From Belliella aquatica (lineage in GTDB: Bacteria > Bacteroidota > Bacteroidia > Cytophagales > Cyclobacteriaceae): DNA of 64,000 nucleotides. The position numbers and the translations under genes were made by a program. Below, one piece after another: positions 8,079 to 17,064 of the stretch. Where the stretch lies: NCBI RefSeq assembly GCF_014637795.1, contig NZ_BMFD01000002.1, positions 416,269-480,268 on the forward strand, in the 5' to 3' direction. The notes under the pieces are model-generated. The model was not told the DNA's origin. It searched no databases and was given only the letters and a program-made list of their open reading frames with translations. Within the stretch, counting starts at the first letter, position 1. Every line of letters begins with the position of its first letter.

Positions 8079-8849
8079 ATGTCCAAAATCATTGATCATC
8101 AACTATCGAAGCATTTTAGAGGTAAAGATCATTTTGATCGAGACACTCTTAGTTCCTTTTTGACTGGTTTAGATCCTGAAATTACCGAAAGTGCTTTAAC
8201 CTGGAGAATTCATGACTTGGTTAAGCGTAAAGTGATTGACCAAGTGAAATTGGGGGTTTATATCATTTCTAATAAAGAAACTTACCAACCTTTTATCTCA
8301 GATAAACTAGCTAGATTATCTAAAATTGTAGTCAAAGAATTTGATAAATTGGAATATTGCCTTTGGAGTACCGAGTGGCTCAATGATTTTACCCAACACC
8401 AATTGGGAACCTTCTTTTATATCCTGGAGGTTGAAAAGGATTTTGTAGAGGAGGTATTCAATGCGTATTCAGAAAATAGGCAATACAGAGTTTATTTGGA
8501 TCCCAAAGAAGATATAATAGAACGCTACATGGAAAGTGGAATTTCAATTGTAATTAAACCTCTAATCAGCCGTTCTCCAAAACAAAAAGTTGCTGGAAAA
8601 GAGAAGTCCAAGGATAAAATCTATGTACCCACCTTGGAGAAAATATTGATCGACGTGTATAGCGATGAAGTAACCTTCTACGCCATTCAAGGAAGCGAAA
8701 TGAATACACTTTTTGAAAATGCATTAAAACGCTATCAAATCAATTTCACCAAACTCATTAGCTACGCTAGAAGAAGAAATAAAGATGAACAAATTAAAAA
8801 TTACTTGAACAACAACTTTGACGACTATGTCAAAGACATTTTAACCTGA
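8079..8849 (+). CDS. DUF6577-like protein, putative AbiEi-type antitoxin
   Basis: The 256-residue protein has a predicted N-terminal winged helix (about residues 1-70, ending GVYIIS), the arrangement seen in AbiEi-type antitoxins, and a C-terminal part of unknown structure. It is followed at once by a nucleotidyltransferase of the AbiEii group, as in type IV toxin-antitoxin loci. I assign it to the DUF6577 group from its general pattern and position; antitoxin activity is inferred from context. Confidence 0.65.
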   Translation: MSKIIDHQLSKHFRGKDHFDRDTLSSFLTGLDPEITESALTWRIHDLVKRKVIDQVKLGVYIISNKETYQPFISDKLARLSKIVVKEFDKLEYCLWSTEWLNDFTQHQLGTFFYILEVEKDFVEEVFNAYSENRQYRVYLDPKEDIIERYMESGISIVIKPLISRSPKQKVAGKEKSKDKIYVPTLEKILIDVYSDEVTFYAIQGSEMNTLFENALKRYQINFTKLISYARRRNKDEQIKNYLNNNFDDYVKDILT

Positions 8850-8930
8850 TAAAATCACATTAGTTTTACTAAGGCATGGATCAACGGTTTCAAACAGCAA
8901 AAGCGTTTAAATCGTATTAATCCTCCTATA

Positions 8931-9902
8931 TTGGAGAAGATGATACAAGCTCTTTCCTTATTGCAACAACTCAAGGCCCCTGGCTTAGAGTTCATCTTTA
9001 AAGGTGGAACAAGCCTTATTTTATTGCTTTCTAAGTCAAGGCGTTTTTCTGTGGATATTGATATTATTACTCATCAAAATCGAGTGGAAGTAGAAACTAT
9101 CCTGGACAAAGTGGTGGCAAACTCACATTTCAATAGTTGGGTCTTACAAGATAGAAGGAGCTACAAAGAAGGCGTTCCAAAAGCTCATTACGAATTTGAT
9201 TATGAATCCAGCCTTAACCAAAGTGCTCATTTTGTGCTGTTAGATATTCTGTTTGAGCAAACCGACTACCCAAGAATTTTATCTACGCCCATTCAATCGG
9301 AATGGATAGAATCAGAAGAAGTCTTTGAAGTTAATGTACCATCTATCGAATCCATTTTAGGAGATAAACTTACAGCCTTTGCACCAAATACAATTGGGAT
9401 TTTATATGGTAAAGACAAAGAGCAAGAAATCATCAAGCAGACTTTTGATATAGGTTGTCTGTTTGAGGAAGCAGAAAAAGTTGAAGAAATTTCTTTGAGC
9501 TTTGAGAGAATTGGAGCCAAGGAAATCAACTACCGTGAACTTGAAATTGGTTTAAGTGATGTACTGGACGATATTTTCATAACTTCCTTGTTCATAGCCA
9601 AACGAACCAAGAATACCGAAGAACATGATAAAACAAAGTTTGCTGAACTCACCACCGGAATACGCAGGTTCGAGGGGTTTCTGATTGCTGAAAACTTCAA
9701 AATTGAAGATGCCATACTTGCAGCAGGTAAGGCAGCCTACCTAGCCAAAAAATTAAAGAATAAAGACTTTTCTCCTTTGGAAAAATTTAATGGTCAGGAC
9801 CACATTAAACTAGAAGTACCTGGAGAATTAAACTTCCTCAACAAGCTTAAAAAGTCAAGGAACAAAGCAGCTTTTTTCTATTGGTTAAAGGAGTTAAATT
9901 AG
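8931..9902 (+). CDS. AbiEii/AbiGii-type nucleotidyltransferase toxin
   Basis: The protein shows the minimal nucleotidyltransferase core: FKGGTSL followed by RFSVDIDI, the G-S and D-x-D motifs of this family. AbiEii enzymes act on tRNA or other RNA with NTPs. The annotated start here is TTG at 8931. The same frame is open upstream to 8850 and encodes KAWINGFKQQKRLNRINPPI, which looks like a conserved N-terminus, so initiation may occur at a non-standard codon such as ATT at 8859. It pairs with the gene ending at 8849. Confidence 0.78.
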   Translation: MEKMIQALSLLQQLKAPGLEFIFKGGTSLILLLSKSRRFSVDIDIITHQNRVEVETILDKVVANSHFNSWVLQDRRSYKEGVPKAHYEFDYESSLNQSAHFVLLDILFEQTDYPRILSTPIQSEWIESEEVFEVNVPSIESILGDKLTAFAPNTIGILYGKDKEQEIIKQTFDIGCLFEEAEKVEEISLSFERIGAKEINYRELEIGLSDVLDDIFITSLFIAKRTKNTEEHDKTKFAELTTGIRRFEGFLIAENFKIEDAILAAGKAAYLAKKLKNKDFSPLEKFNGQDHIKLEVPGELNFLNKLKKSRNKAAFFYWLKELN

Positions 9903-9944
9903 CGTTTAAAAGTTTAAAGGAATAAAATTAGCATCAGAAAGAAA

Positions 9945-11288
9945 ATGGCGGAAAAAACGATAATCAAAAATATCAGTATAGTTAATGAAGGTCAAATACT
10001 TATTGCAGACTTACTTATTGTAGATGGATTAATTCAAAAAATTGGTAAAGTCACTGATGACAAAAGTTTCTCCTTGATTGATGGAACAGGAAAGTATTTA
10101 TTTCCGGGGATAATTGATGGACAGGTTCATTTCCGTGACCCAGGACTAACTCATAAAGGTGATTTATACACAGAAAGTAAAGCTGCTATTGCTGGTGGAG
10201 TCACATCCTTCATAGACATGCCTAATACTTATCCGAATGTTTTGAGCATTGATCTCTTGAATGAAAAATATAAGCTTGCATCTGAAAAATCATTGGCTAA
10301 TTTCGGCTTTTTCTTAGGAGTCAATGGAGATAACCTTGAGCAAGTTATACATACAGATACTTCCCAATTACTGGGTTTATCGGATGATGGGTTATATTTT
10401 ACAAAAAAAGGAAATCTACTTGCGGATAACCCTGATATTATGGAAAGACTTTTTGCCAACTGCAAATCCATCATCGCTATTCATTCTGAGAAAGAGCAAA
10501 TAGTAGAAGAAAATGAGTTGTTTTACAAAGAAAAATTTGGCGAAGACATCCCCATTGAATATCACCCAGTAATCAGAAGTGAAAAGGCTTGTTATGAAGC
10601 AACCAAAAGAGCAATTGAAATTGCTAAAAAATATCATGCGCGGCTTCATATCTTACACTTAACGACTGAAGCTGAAACTCACTTGTTCAGAAATGATATC
10701 CCTTTAAATGAAAAGCGTATCACGACTGAGGTATCGGTTCATCATTTATGGTTTTCTGATCAAGATTATAAACGGTTAGGACCTTTGATTAAATGGAATC
10801 CAGCAATCAAAACAGAAAAAGATCGCGTTGGGCTTTTGAAAGCTTTGATAGATAATAAAATTGATATTGTAACCACTGATCATGCGCCACACACCTTAGA
10901 AGAAAAAGAAAAACCATATTTTCAGTCGATGTCCGGAGCACCTATTGTGCAACATTCTCTAAACATTATGTTAGAATTTTACAAGCAAGGTTTAATTTCA
11001 TTAGAAAAAATTGCTGAAAAGATGTGCCATAACCCCGCGATACTTTACCGCATTAAAAAAAGAGGTTACATCCGGGAAGGATACTTTGCAGACTTAACTA
11101 TCGTCGACTTAAACTCAAGATGGACTGTTGATAAAGGTAATATTTTATCTAAATGTGGATGGTCTCCATTGGAAGGCACTACTTTTCAAACCAAGGTTAC
11201 CCATACATTTGTGAATGGACATTTAGTTTTTAATCAGGGAAAATTTGACGAATCCGAAAGAGGTCAACAATTAAAGAACATATATTAA
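9945..11288 (+). CDS. Dihydroorotase-like amidohydrolase lacking the bridging lysine
   Basis: The 447-residue protein follows Bacteroidota dihydroorotase closely: GQVHFRDPGLTHKGD near residue 60, HILHLTT, TTDHAPHTLEEKEK, KMCHNPA and THTFVNGHLV. The segment that in normal PyrC reads like GIKLFLGSSTGNMLVDN, whose lysine is carboxylated to bridge the two metals, here reads GLSDDGLYFTKKGNLLADN with no lysine at that place. IAVHCE is also changed to IAIHSE. It may be a one-metal enzyme, have another substrate, or be inactive. It lies 43 nt after the AbiEii-like gene, outside any pyrimidine cluster. Confidence 0.85.
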   Translation: MAEKTIIKNISIVNEGQILIADLLIVDGLIQKIGKVTDDKSFSLIDGTGKYLFPGIIDGQVHFRDPGLTHKGDLYTESKAAIAGGVTSFIDMPNTYPNVLSIDLLNEKYKLASEKSLANFGFFLGVNGDNLEQVIHTDTSQLLGLSDDGLYFTKKGNLLADNPDIMERLFANCKSIIAIHSEKEQIVEENELFYKEKFGEDIPIEYHPVIRSEKACYEATKRAIEIAKKYHARLHILHLTTEAETHLFRNDIPLNEKRITTEVSVHHLWFSDQDYKRLGPLIKWNPAIKTEKDRVGLLKALIDNKIDIVTTDHAPHTLEEKEKPYFQSMSGAPIVQHSLNIMLEFYKQGLISLEKIAEKMCHNPAILYRIKKRGYIREGYFADLTIVDLNSRWTVDKGNILSKCGWSPLEGTTFQTKVTHTFVNGHLVFNQGKFDESERGQQLKNIY

Positions 11289-11418
11289 AGTATGCCCATC
11301 TGCAATAACACCCTTCCTACAAATAAGCAAAAAACAATCAATCATCCATAAATAATTGCTTATTCTTCAAAAAAGTAAGTTACTCAGAACGGTAAGAAAT
11401 AAATAAAAATTTATTGTC

Positions 11419-12255
11419 ATGTTTCAAAATAGAAGACTCGTAATTGCCACTAAACATCAAAAAGAAAAAGTAATTGGGCCAATTCTGAAAAAAGAATTAG
11501 GTATAAATTATTTCATTGATGAGAACTTTGATACAGATCAATTAGGGACATTTACTGGTGAAATAGAAAGAGAACTTGATCCCATTTCGACTGTACGAGA
11601 AAAGTGTCTGAGAGCCATGAAGGTAAACAATTGTGATTTGGGAATTGCAAGTGAGGGTTCATTCGGTTCGCATCCTTCTTATTATTTTTTAAATGCTGAC
11701 GATGAGTTTTTAATATTTATTGATACAAAAAACAACATAGAAATTATTGCTCGGGAGTTAAGTACTGAAACCAATTTTAACGGCAGAGAAATACATTCAC
11801 AATTGGAATTAATGAAGTTTGCTGAGAATATAGGTTTCAATCAACATGCTATTATACTTCGTAAATCCAAGTATGAAAACACCGAGATTCATAAAGGGAT
11901 AACGCGTCTAGAAGATTTAAAAAGATTATTTGAGGAATTATATTCTAAGTACAATTCTGTTTATGCTGAAACAGATATGAGGGCTATGTACAATCCGACA
12001 CGAATGCAAGTGATCCAAAAAGCAGCAGAAAAATTAGTGCAAAAGATCAAATCTACATGCCCTCACTGTGAAATGCCTGGTTTTTCAATAACAGAAGCGA
12101 AAAGAGGTCTAATCTGTAGCTTATGCGGATTGCCTACCAATTCTCCACTAAGTTATATTTATACATGTCAAAGATGTCAATTCAAAAAAGAAGACTTTCA
12201 TCCGAATAACAAAACTACAGAAGACCCCATGTACTGCGATAACTGTAATCCATGA
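11419..12255 (+). CDS. DUF6671-like protein with zinc ribbons
   Basis: The 278-residue protein has a globular N-terminal domain (IATKHQKEKVIGPIL, GIASEGSFGSHP) and a C-terminal region with four CxxC pairs (CPHC, CSLC, CQRC, CDNC), enough for two zinc ribbons. I believe it is the DUF6671 family, function unknown. The N-terminal pattern faintly recalls non-canonical NTPases, but I would not assign that. It stands alone, 130 nt after the dihydroorotase-like gene. Confidence 0.65.
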   Translation: MFQNRRLVIATKHQKEKVIGPILKKELGINYFIDENFDTDQLGTFTGEIERELDPISTVREKCLRAMKVNNCDLGIASEGSFGSHPSYYFLNADDEFLIFIDTKNNIEIIARELSTETNFNGREIHSQLELMKFAENIGFNQHAIILRKSKYENTEIHKGITRLEDLKRLFEELYSKYNSVYAETDMRAMYNPTRMQVIQKAAEKLVQKIKSTCPHCEMPGFSITEAKRGLICSLCGLPTNSPLSYIYTCQRCQFKKEDFHPNNKTTEDPMYCDNCNP

Positions 12256-12636
12256 TCGTGACATATACTAAACTATAATGAAAGAAGTATTTAAATCCAT
12301 CACCTATAATCTCTCGAATAAATCGTTATCGTCCAAAGTCTAAAAATATAAACCAACGATAGAAATAAACCCTTTGTATTATTATCAGTATGCCTTTGTA
12401 AAAAAGAGTACATATCAGATATTACAATATTTCATTTGCATATTTATTGAAAATGCGCTATTGAAATTTATTGATCTTTAGAGATGAAATCTATAACTAG
12501 GAAATATGAATCAAGTAAGGAAAGAATACTAAAAAATGATAATGTTAGGCAATGTACAACACATAAAATAGTTTAGTAGCAAATTAAAAAAGTAGAATTA
12601 AAAATGCTCAATCTTACGAATGACCAAAAAGAGAGG
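12256..12636. other. Intergenic region without a recognisable gene
   Basis: AT-rich DNA between the DUF6671-like gene and the convergent radC-like gene. I see no open frame of interest, repeat or clear terminator. Confidence 0.6.
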
Positions 12637-13107
12637 TTATAACAACCCCTCGTCTGCAAATGAATAATAGGCTTCTTCGGTAAGAATTATGTGATCTAAA
12701 AGTGTTATGTCAAATATCTTACAGCCTTCTTTGATCTTTTGAGTTAATCTTCTGTCCTGTTCAGAGCTACTCAAGTTTCCAGAAGGATGATTGTGGGCTA
12801 AGATAATTGAAGATGCATTTCCTTTGATCGCGGTTGCAAAAACCAGTTTCAAATCTACCGTTACACAAGTTGTTCCTCCGATTCCAATTTTACAAATTCC
12901 AATGACTTGATTGCATCTGCTTACCAACATCACCTTAAATTCTTCTACAAACCCAAGGCTATCTTTATCCCAATTTTCTCTTAATATTTCACTCGCATGC
13001 TGAGAGCATTTAATTTTAGGTCTAAGAGAAGGTTTTATCTTGTGGCTATATGAAAGTTTGATTTCTGCCACTACATTTTCCTGAAAGTTTGTGTTTAACG
13101 TTTCCAT
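12637..13107 (-). CDS. RadC-like JAB-domain protein
   Basis: The 156-residue protein has the RadC/MPN+ signature, with AHNHPSGNLSSSEQD near residue 107 holding the two histidines and aspartate of a JAMM metal site, and a glutamate upstream. The start at 13107 (METLN) is preferred because mobile-element RadC proteins begin this way; the frame is open to 13173. Such short RadC copies are typical of Bacteroidota integrative elements. Their role is unknown; the old link to DNA repair is not well supported. Confidence 0.85.
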   Translation of the reverse strand: METLNTNFQENVVAEIKLSYSHKIKPSLRPKIKCSQHASEILRENWDKDSLGFVEEFKVMLVSRCNQVIGICKIGIGGTTCVTVDLKLVFATAIKGNASSIILAHNHPSGNLSSSEQDRRLTQKIKEGCKIFDITLLDHIILTEEAYYSFADEGLL

Positions 13108-13412
13108 AACATTTTCATTTAAGTTTTGAATTTGATTATGGTGCCGTATCAGTTTTTTGCCAATCAAGACCAAGAGGAAAAGGAATAAATGAAGGCCTTG
13201 CGGGGAGACACGTGTTTATGCCGGAAGCTCTTGGGCGCTACAGCAGGCAAAAAACTAAATTTGTACTATAATGGAATTCCAATTAAAATTGACCCTTTTT
13301 AATTGTCTTCATTAGATGGAATAATAAGGAGTATGTTGAAAAGTCTTGAATCCAATTACTTGAAATTTAATCAATTAATTAGGGCAATATAATTAAAACT
13401 TATCTTTTATTC

Positions 13413-13486
13413 TGTCACAATTATTGACATAATTTGTGACAAATTTATTAGATAAAGTGTCACAAAAAAAACCTATATTTGTGACA
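13413..13486. promoter_or_regulatory. Two identical dyads upstream of the second AbiE pair
   Basis: TGTCACAA-N13-TTGTGACA occurs exactly twice, at 13413-13441 and 13458-13486. The second contains TATATTTG (13474-13481), a match to the Bacteroidota -7 box TAnnTTTG, so a bound repressor would cover the promoter. AbiEi antitoxins are known to autoregulate by binding paired inverted repeats. Confidence 0.82.
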
Positions 13487-13505
13487 AATAAATGAAAATA
13501 TAATT

Positions 13506-14114
13506 GTGGAAAGTGTTGAAAAACAGGTAGAAAAATCAATTAAACGGAGACCCTTAGGATCTTTGTTTTTTTCCGGTGACTTCACAGATCTAGGATCGTC
13601 AGATGCTATAAGAAAAGCATTAGATAGATTAGAAGATAAGATGATCATCTCCCGCATTTCTCGAGGTATTTATACTAGACCCAAAAAAAGTAAACTAATT
13701 GGTCAAGTAATGCCTTCTGCTGAGGAAGTTGCTGAAGCTATCATCAAGCGAGATAAGATAAGAACTATGCCAACTGGCGCTTATGCTCTCAATGCATTAG
13801 GATTAAGCACTCAGGTACCCATGCGGATTGTTTTATTAACTGATGGCACACCAAGAGAAATAAAAATAGGAAAGCGTACGATTAAGTTTAAAAAAACAAC
13901 CCCAAAAAATTTGTTGGCTAAAGGAAAAATAAGCCGTCTTGTCATACAAGCTCTAAAAGAAATAGGAAATGGGAATCTTTCAAAAGTTGAAGAAACCAAG
14001 ATACTTAACCTGCTTAAGGAAGAAGACAAAAAGAATTTAATCCATGATATTGAACTTGCACCAGTTTGGATTCAAGGAATTATGAAAAAAGCGTTAAAGA
14101 ATGGAGAAAACTAA
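13506..14114 (+). CDS. DUF6088 / AbiEi-type antitoxin
   Basis: The 202-residue protein begins with GTG; the only nearby ATG (13492) meets a stop after three codons. An N-terminal winged helix (SSDAIRKALDRLEDKMIISRISRGIYTRP) is followed by the DUF6088 region (MPTGAYALNALGLSTQVPM, IKFKKTTPKNL). Such proteins are antitoxins and autorepressors of type IV AbiE-like systems. It overlaps the toxin gene by 14 nt and has two dyads just upstream. Confidence 0.85.
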   Translation: MESVEKQVEKSIKRRPLGSLFFSGDFTDLGSSDAIRKALDRLEDKMIISRISRGIYTRPKKSKLIGQVMPSAEEVAEAIIKRDKIRTMPTGAYALNALGLSTQVPMRIVLLTDGTPREIKIGKRTIKFKKTTPKNLLAKGKISRLVIQALKEIGNGNLSKVEETKILNLLKEEDKKNLIHDIELAPVWIQGIMKKALKNGEN

Positions 14115-15126
14115 ATTTTATACTCTTAATGAATCTGAAAGAAAACTCATATTTCAGGATATCAGTAATACAACAGGTATGCCTTCATTTGCTATCGAGA
14201 AAGACTGGTGGGTAACTCAGGCCTTAACTATAATATTTGAAATGGAAGTGGGTAAACATCTCGTTTTCAAAGGGGGAACATCTTTAAGTAAAGCATGGAA
14301 ACTTATTAAGCGGTTTTCAGAAGATGTTGATTTAGCAATTGATCGTGCTTTCCTAGGTTTCGAGGGAGAACTTTCAAAAAAGCAAAGAACCAATCTTAGA
14401 AAAAAAGCTGGTGAGTATACAACTGGACCATTTTGTATGGAGCTAGAAACACGCTTCAATGAAAAAGGATTTGAAAATCTAAGCTTTGAAGTGGTTGAGG
14501 CAAAGGATAGTGATCAAGATCCTAGAGTTATTCTAATTCACTATCCAAATCTATTTGAAACACCAAATTACGTTCTACCAAGAGTACAAATCGAAGTGGG
14601 TTGTAGATCATTACGTGAACCATTCACCATAAGACAATTTGGATCACTTGTAGATGAACTCTATCAAGGTAAAACATTTGCCTCACCATTAATTAATATT
14701 CCAACGGTAAATCCTGAAAGAACATTTTTAGAAAAGCTATTTTTACTTCATGAGGAGTTTCACAGGCCTCCAGAAAAAATTAGAATTGATCGTTTAAGCA
14801 GACATTTGTATGACATCCATCAATTAGCAAGTTCTGAAGTGGCAGAAAAAGCCTTTTATGACCAAGAACTTTATGAAACAATAGTCAACCATAGATATTC
14901 TTTTTCAAAAGTGGGCGGTGTGGATTATAATGGGCTTTTTCCAAAAGCACTGAATCCAACACCATTGCCAAATGTGATTGATGCTTGGGAAGCCGATTAC
15001 AAAAAGATGCGTGAAGAGATGATTTATGAAGAAAACCCTCCAACATTTACAGAATTGATCTTATCTATTGAGTTATTGAAAGTAAAGCTTTCAAAGCTTG
15101 AATGGGAAATCAACTTTTTAAAATGA
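14101..15126 (+). CDS. AbiEii-type nucleotidyltransferase toxin
   Basis: The 341-residue protein has FKGGTSLSKAWKL and RFSEDVDLAI (residues about 57-80), the nucleotidyltransferase motifs of AbiEii. The ATG lies inside the end of the DUF6088 gene, so synthesis of the two is coupled. Known members modify RNA acceptor ends and cause growth arrest or abortive infection. It is clearly different in sequence from the AbiEii-like protein at 8931-9902, so the two systems are separate acquisitions. Confidence 0.87.
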   Translation: MEKTKFYTLNESERKLIFQDISNTTGMPSFAIEKDWWVTQALTIIFEMEVGKHLVFKGGTSLSKAWKLIKRFSEDVDLAIDRAFLGFEGELSKKQRTNLRKKAGEYTTGPFCMELETRFNEKGFENLSFEVVEAKDSDQDPRVILIHYPNLFETPNYVLPRVQIEVGCRSLREPFTIRQFGSLVDELYQGKTFASPLINIPTVNPERTFLEKLFLLHEEFHRPPEKIRIDRLSRHLYDIHQLASSEVAEKAFYDQELYETIVNHRYSFSKVGGVDYNGLFPKALNPTPLPNVIDAWEADYKKMREEMIYEENPPTFTELILSIELLKVKLSKLEWEINFLK

Positions 15127-15365
15127 TCAACACAGCCCACTCAAAATAATCTTTATACCATTACCTTTAGTAGTTCAGATGTAAAACCTCTCTTTTATAA
15201 CACGAAAACTCCCTAAAGTATTTACATCTATTATTGAGTGATTTTAAATTGCTTATTTTTTTAAATATATTTAGAAAGTTTGTTGATTAATTCTAATGGT
15301 TTAAAAATAAGCTCTCTTTGATTAATTGAGTTCACTATAAATTGATTTTTAAATTCATATTCTTG

Positions 15366-15962
15366 ATGAATACTTCATTATTGATTTCCAATATTTCTAA
15401 ACACATCAGCTTAAATTCAAAACAAATGATTCTTATTGAATCCTTGATTGAAGAAAGAAGTGTCAAAAAAAATAATTATCTGATAGAGCAAGGTAGTGTA
15501 TGCAAATACATATATTTTGTTAATTCTGGTCTATTGAGAGCTTATTGTTTGAGCCAAAATGGTAAGGAATCAACGGTAATGTTTGCCATCCAAGATTGGT
15601 GGGTTACAGATATGTTTTGCTTTTTAAACAGTAAGCCCGCAATGATTCAATTAAAAGCTATGCAGGATAGTGAAGTTCTGTGTTTATCAAAAGGTGGACT
15701 TGATCAAATTTTTGAAGAAATTCCAGAGTTCAATAAATTCTTCCGAATTTTGATGCAGAATGCTTATTGTAGAGAACAGCTCAGAATGATTCAAAATCTG
15801 ACACTACCTGCGAAAGAGCGTTATGAGAATTTCTTAGCTAAATATCCAGTTATATCCGAAAAAGTCACCCTCAAGCAAATTGCTTCATATATAGGAGTAA
15901 CTCCTGAATTTTTGAGTACAGTCAGAGATCCTAAAAAACAGGCTAAAAGTAAAAAATCTTAA
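15366..15962 (+). CDS. Crp/Fnr-family transcriptional regulator
   Basis: The 198-residue protein has a cyclic-nucleotide-binding beta-barrel (IEQGSVCKYIYFVNSGLLRAYC) and a C-terminal helix-turn-helix (VTLKQIASYIGVTPEFLSTVR). ATG 15366 (MNTSLLISNIS) is preferred over 15342. The barrel lacks a clear cAMP phosphate-binding RxSxxAxL segment, common in Bacteroidota members whose ligand is unknown. It precedes two nucleotide-metabolism genes, which it may control. Confidence 0.85.
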   Translation: MNTSLLISNISKHISLNSKQMILIESLIEERSVKKNNYLIEQGSVCKYIYFVNSGLLRAYCLSQNGKESTVMFAIQDWWVTDMFCFLNSKPAMIQLKAMQDSEVLCLSKGGLDQIFEEIPEFNKFFRILMQNAYCREQLRMIQNLTLPAKERYENFLAKYPVISEKVTLKQIASYIGVTPEFLSTVRDPKKQAKSKKS

Positions 15963-16019
15963 TGTATATTATTCTTTCTAAGTTCTTTATGCTCTTAATT
16001 TGATCAAAAATATTAAGCT

Positions 16020-16376
16020 ATGTTAATATTAATTGCAGGACCTTACCGAAGTGGAACCCAAGATGATCCACTACTTATCAAACAAAATATGGATAATCTA
16101 GAAGCGATGGCCCTTCCACTCTTCAAAAAAGGACACATCCCAATCATTGGAGAATGGATAGCCTTACCTCTGATGAGACTAGCTGGATCAACAGAAATAG
16201 GAGATAGGGTTTGGAATGAAATTCAATATCCAGTTGCCCATAAGTTATTGAAAAAATGTGACGCCGTATTCAGGATATCTGGTGAGTCTAAAGGGGCAGA
16301 TCAAGATGTGAAAATTGCCCAGGAAATGGGTCTTAAAATATATTATCACCTCGAAGAAATCCCCAATGAAGAATAA
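16020..16376 (+). CDS. DUF4406 / nucleoside 2-deoxyribosyltransferase-like protein
   Basis: The 118-residue protein starts MLILIAGPYRSG and ends in a segment with SKGADQDVKIAQEMG, the fold pattern of the nucleoside 2-deoxyribosyltransferase superfamily. The glutamate-tryptophan segment GEWIALPLM is typical of the small DUF4406 subgroup, whose substrate is not known. Its 3' end overlaps the Nudix gene by 11 nt, suggesting a joint role with nucleotide-sugar or nucleoside pools. Confidence 0.78.
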   Translation: MLILIAGPYRSGTQDDPLLIKQNMDNLEAMALPLFKKGHIPIIGEWIALPLMRLAGSTEIGDRVWNEIQYPVAHKLLKKCDAVFRISGESKGADQDVKIAQEMGLKIYYHLEEIPNEE

Positions 16377-16950
16377 GAAAGTCAGAAATATTACCAGAGA
16401 AGTCCTTTCCAAAAACTGGTACAAACTTGAAAAAATTACTTTTGAATACCAACAAAAAAACGGGAATTGGCAGACGCAATCCAGAGAGTCTTATGACCGA
16501 GGAAATGGAGCCGTTATTATGCTTTACAACACTTCTAAAAATTCAGTGATCTTAGTAAAGCAATTTAGAATGCCTACTTATCTAAATGGGAATGAAGATG
16601 GTTTTTTAATTGAGGCGTGTGCTGGTCTTTTGGACAAAGACAATCCTGATGAATGTATTAGAAAAGAAGTAATAGAAGAAACTGGTTACCGTGTAGAAAA
16701 AGTAGAGAAAATATTTGAATCATACATGTCTCCTGGCTCAGTCACTGAGATTTTACATTTTTTCATTGGAGAATATACCGAAAATATGAAGGTAGCGAAT
16801 GGTGGTGGACTTGTTGAAGAACAGGAGAATATTGAAGTTTTGGAGCTTCCATTCGCAAAAGCTATTGCAATGATATCATCCGGTGAAATCTGTGATGCAA
16901 AAACAATTATGTTGCTTCAATATTTAAAGCTTAATCAATTACTAGCCTGA
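16366..16950 (+). CDS. nudK: NudK-like Nudix hydrolase
   Basis: The 194-residue protein (ATG at 16366, inside the previous gene) carries a Nudix box, GLLDKDNPDECIRKEVIEE with the following TGY, in the expanded form seen in GDP-mannose pyrophosphatase NudK and ADP-ribose pyrophosphatases. The N-terminal RNITREVLSKNWYKLEKI and the AGLLD before the box fit NudK. It hydrolyses nucleoside diphosphate sugars to a nucleoside monophosphate and sugar phosphate. Confidence 0.85.
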   Translation: MKNKKVRNITREVLSKNWYKLEKITFEYQQKNGNWQTQSRESYDRGNGAVIMLYNTSKNSVILVKQFRMPTYLNGNEDGFLIEACAGLLDKDNPDECIRKEVIEETGYRVEKVEKIFESYMSPGSVTEILHFFIGEYTENMKVANGGGLVEEQENIEVLELPFAKAIAMISSGEICDAKTIMLLQYLKLNQLLA

Positions 16951-17003
16951 GCATTTAATTAGCTCATAGAAGAATCAATAGAGAGCGAAATTTAAAAATT
17001 AAA

Positions 17004-17033
17004 AAACCACTGACTCAAGCGAGTCAGTGGTTT
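17004..17033. terminator. Bidirectional terminator between nudK and the tra operon
   Basis: AAACCACTGACTC and GAGTCAGTGGTTT pair exactly around AAGC. The stem is followed by T-rich DNA on the minus strand and a weaker one on the plus strand, so it can end both the tra operon and nudK. Confidence 0.85.
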
Positions 17034-17064
17034 AATAACACTCAACACCAAATAAAATAAAACT

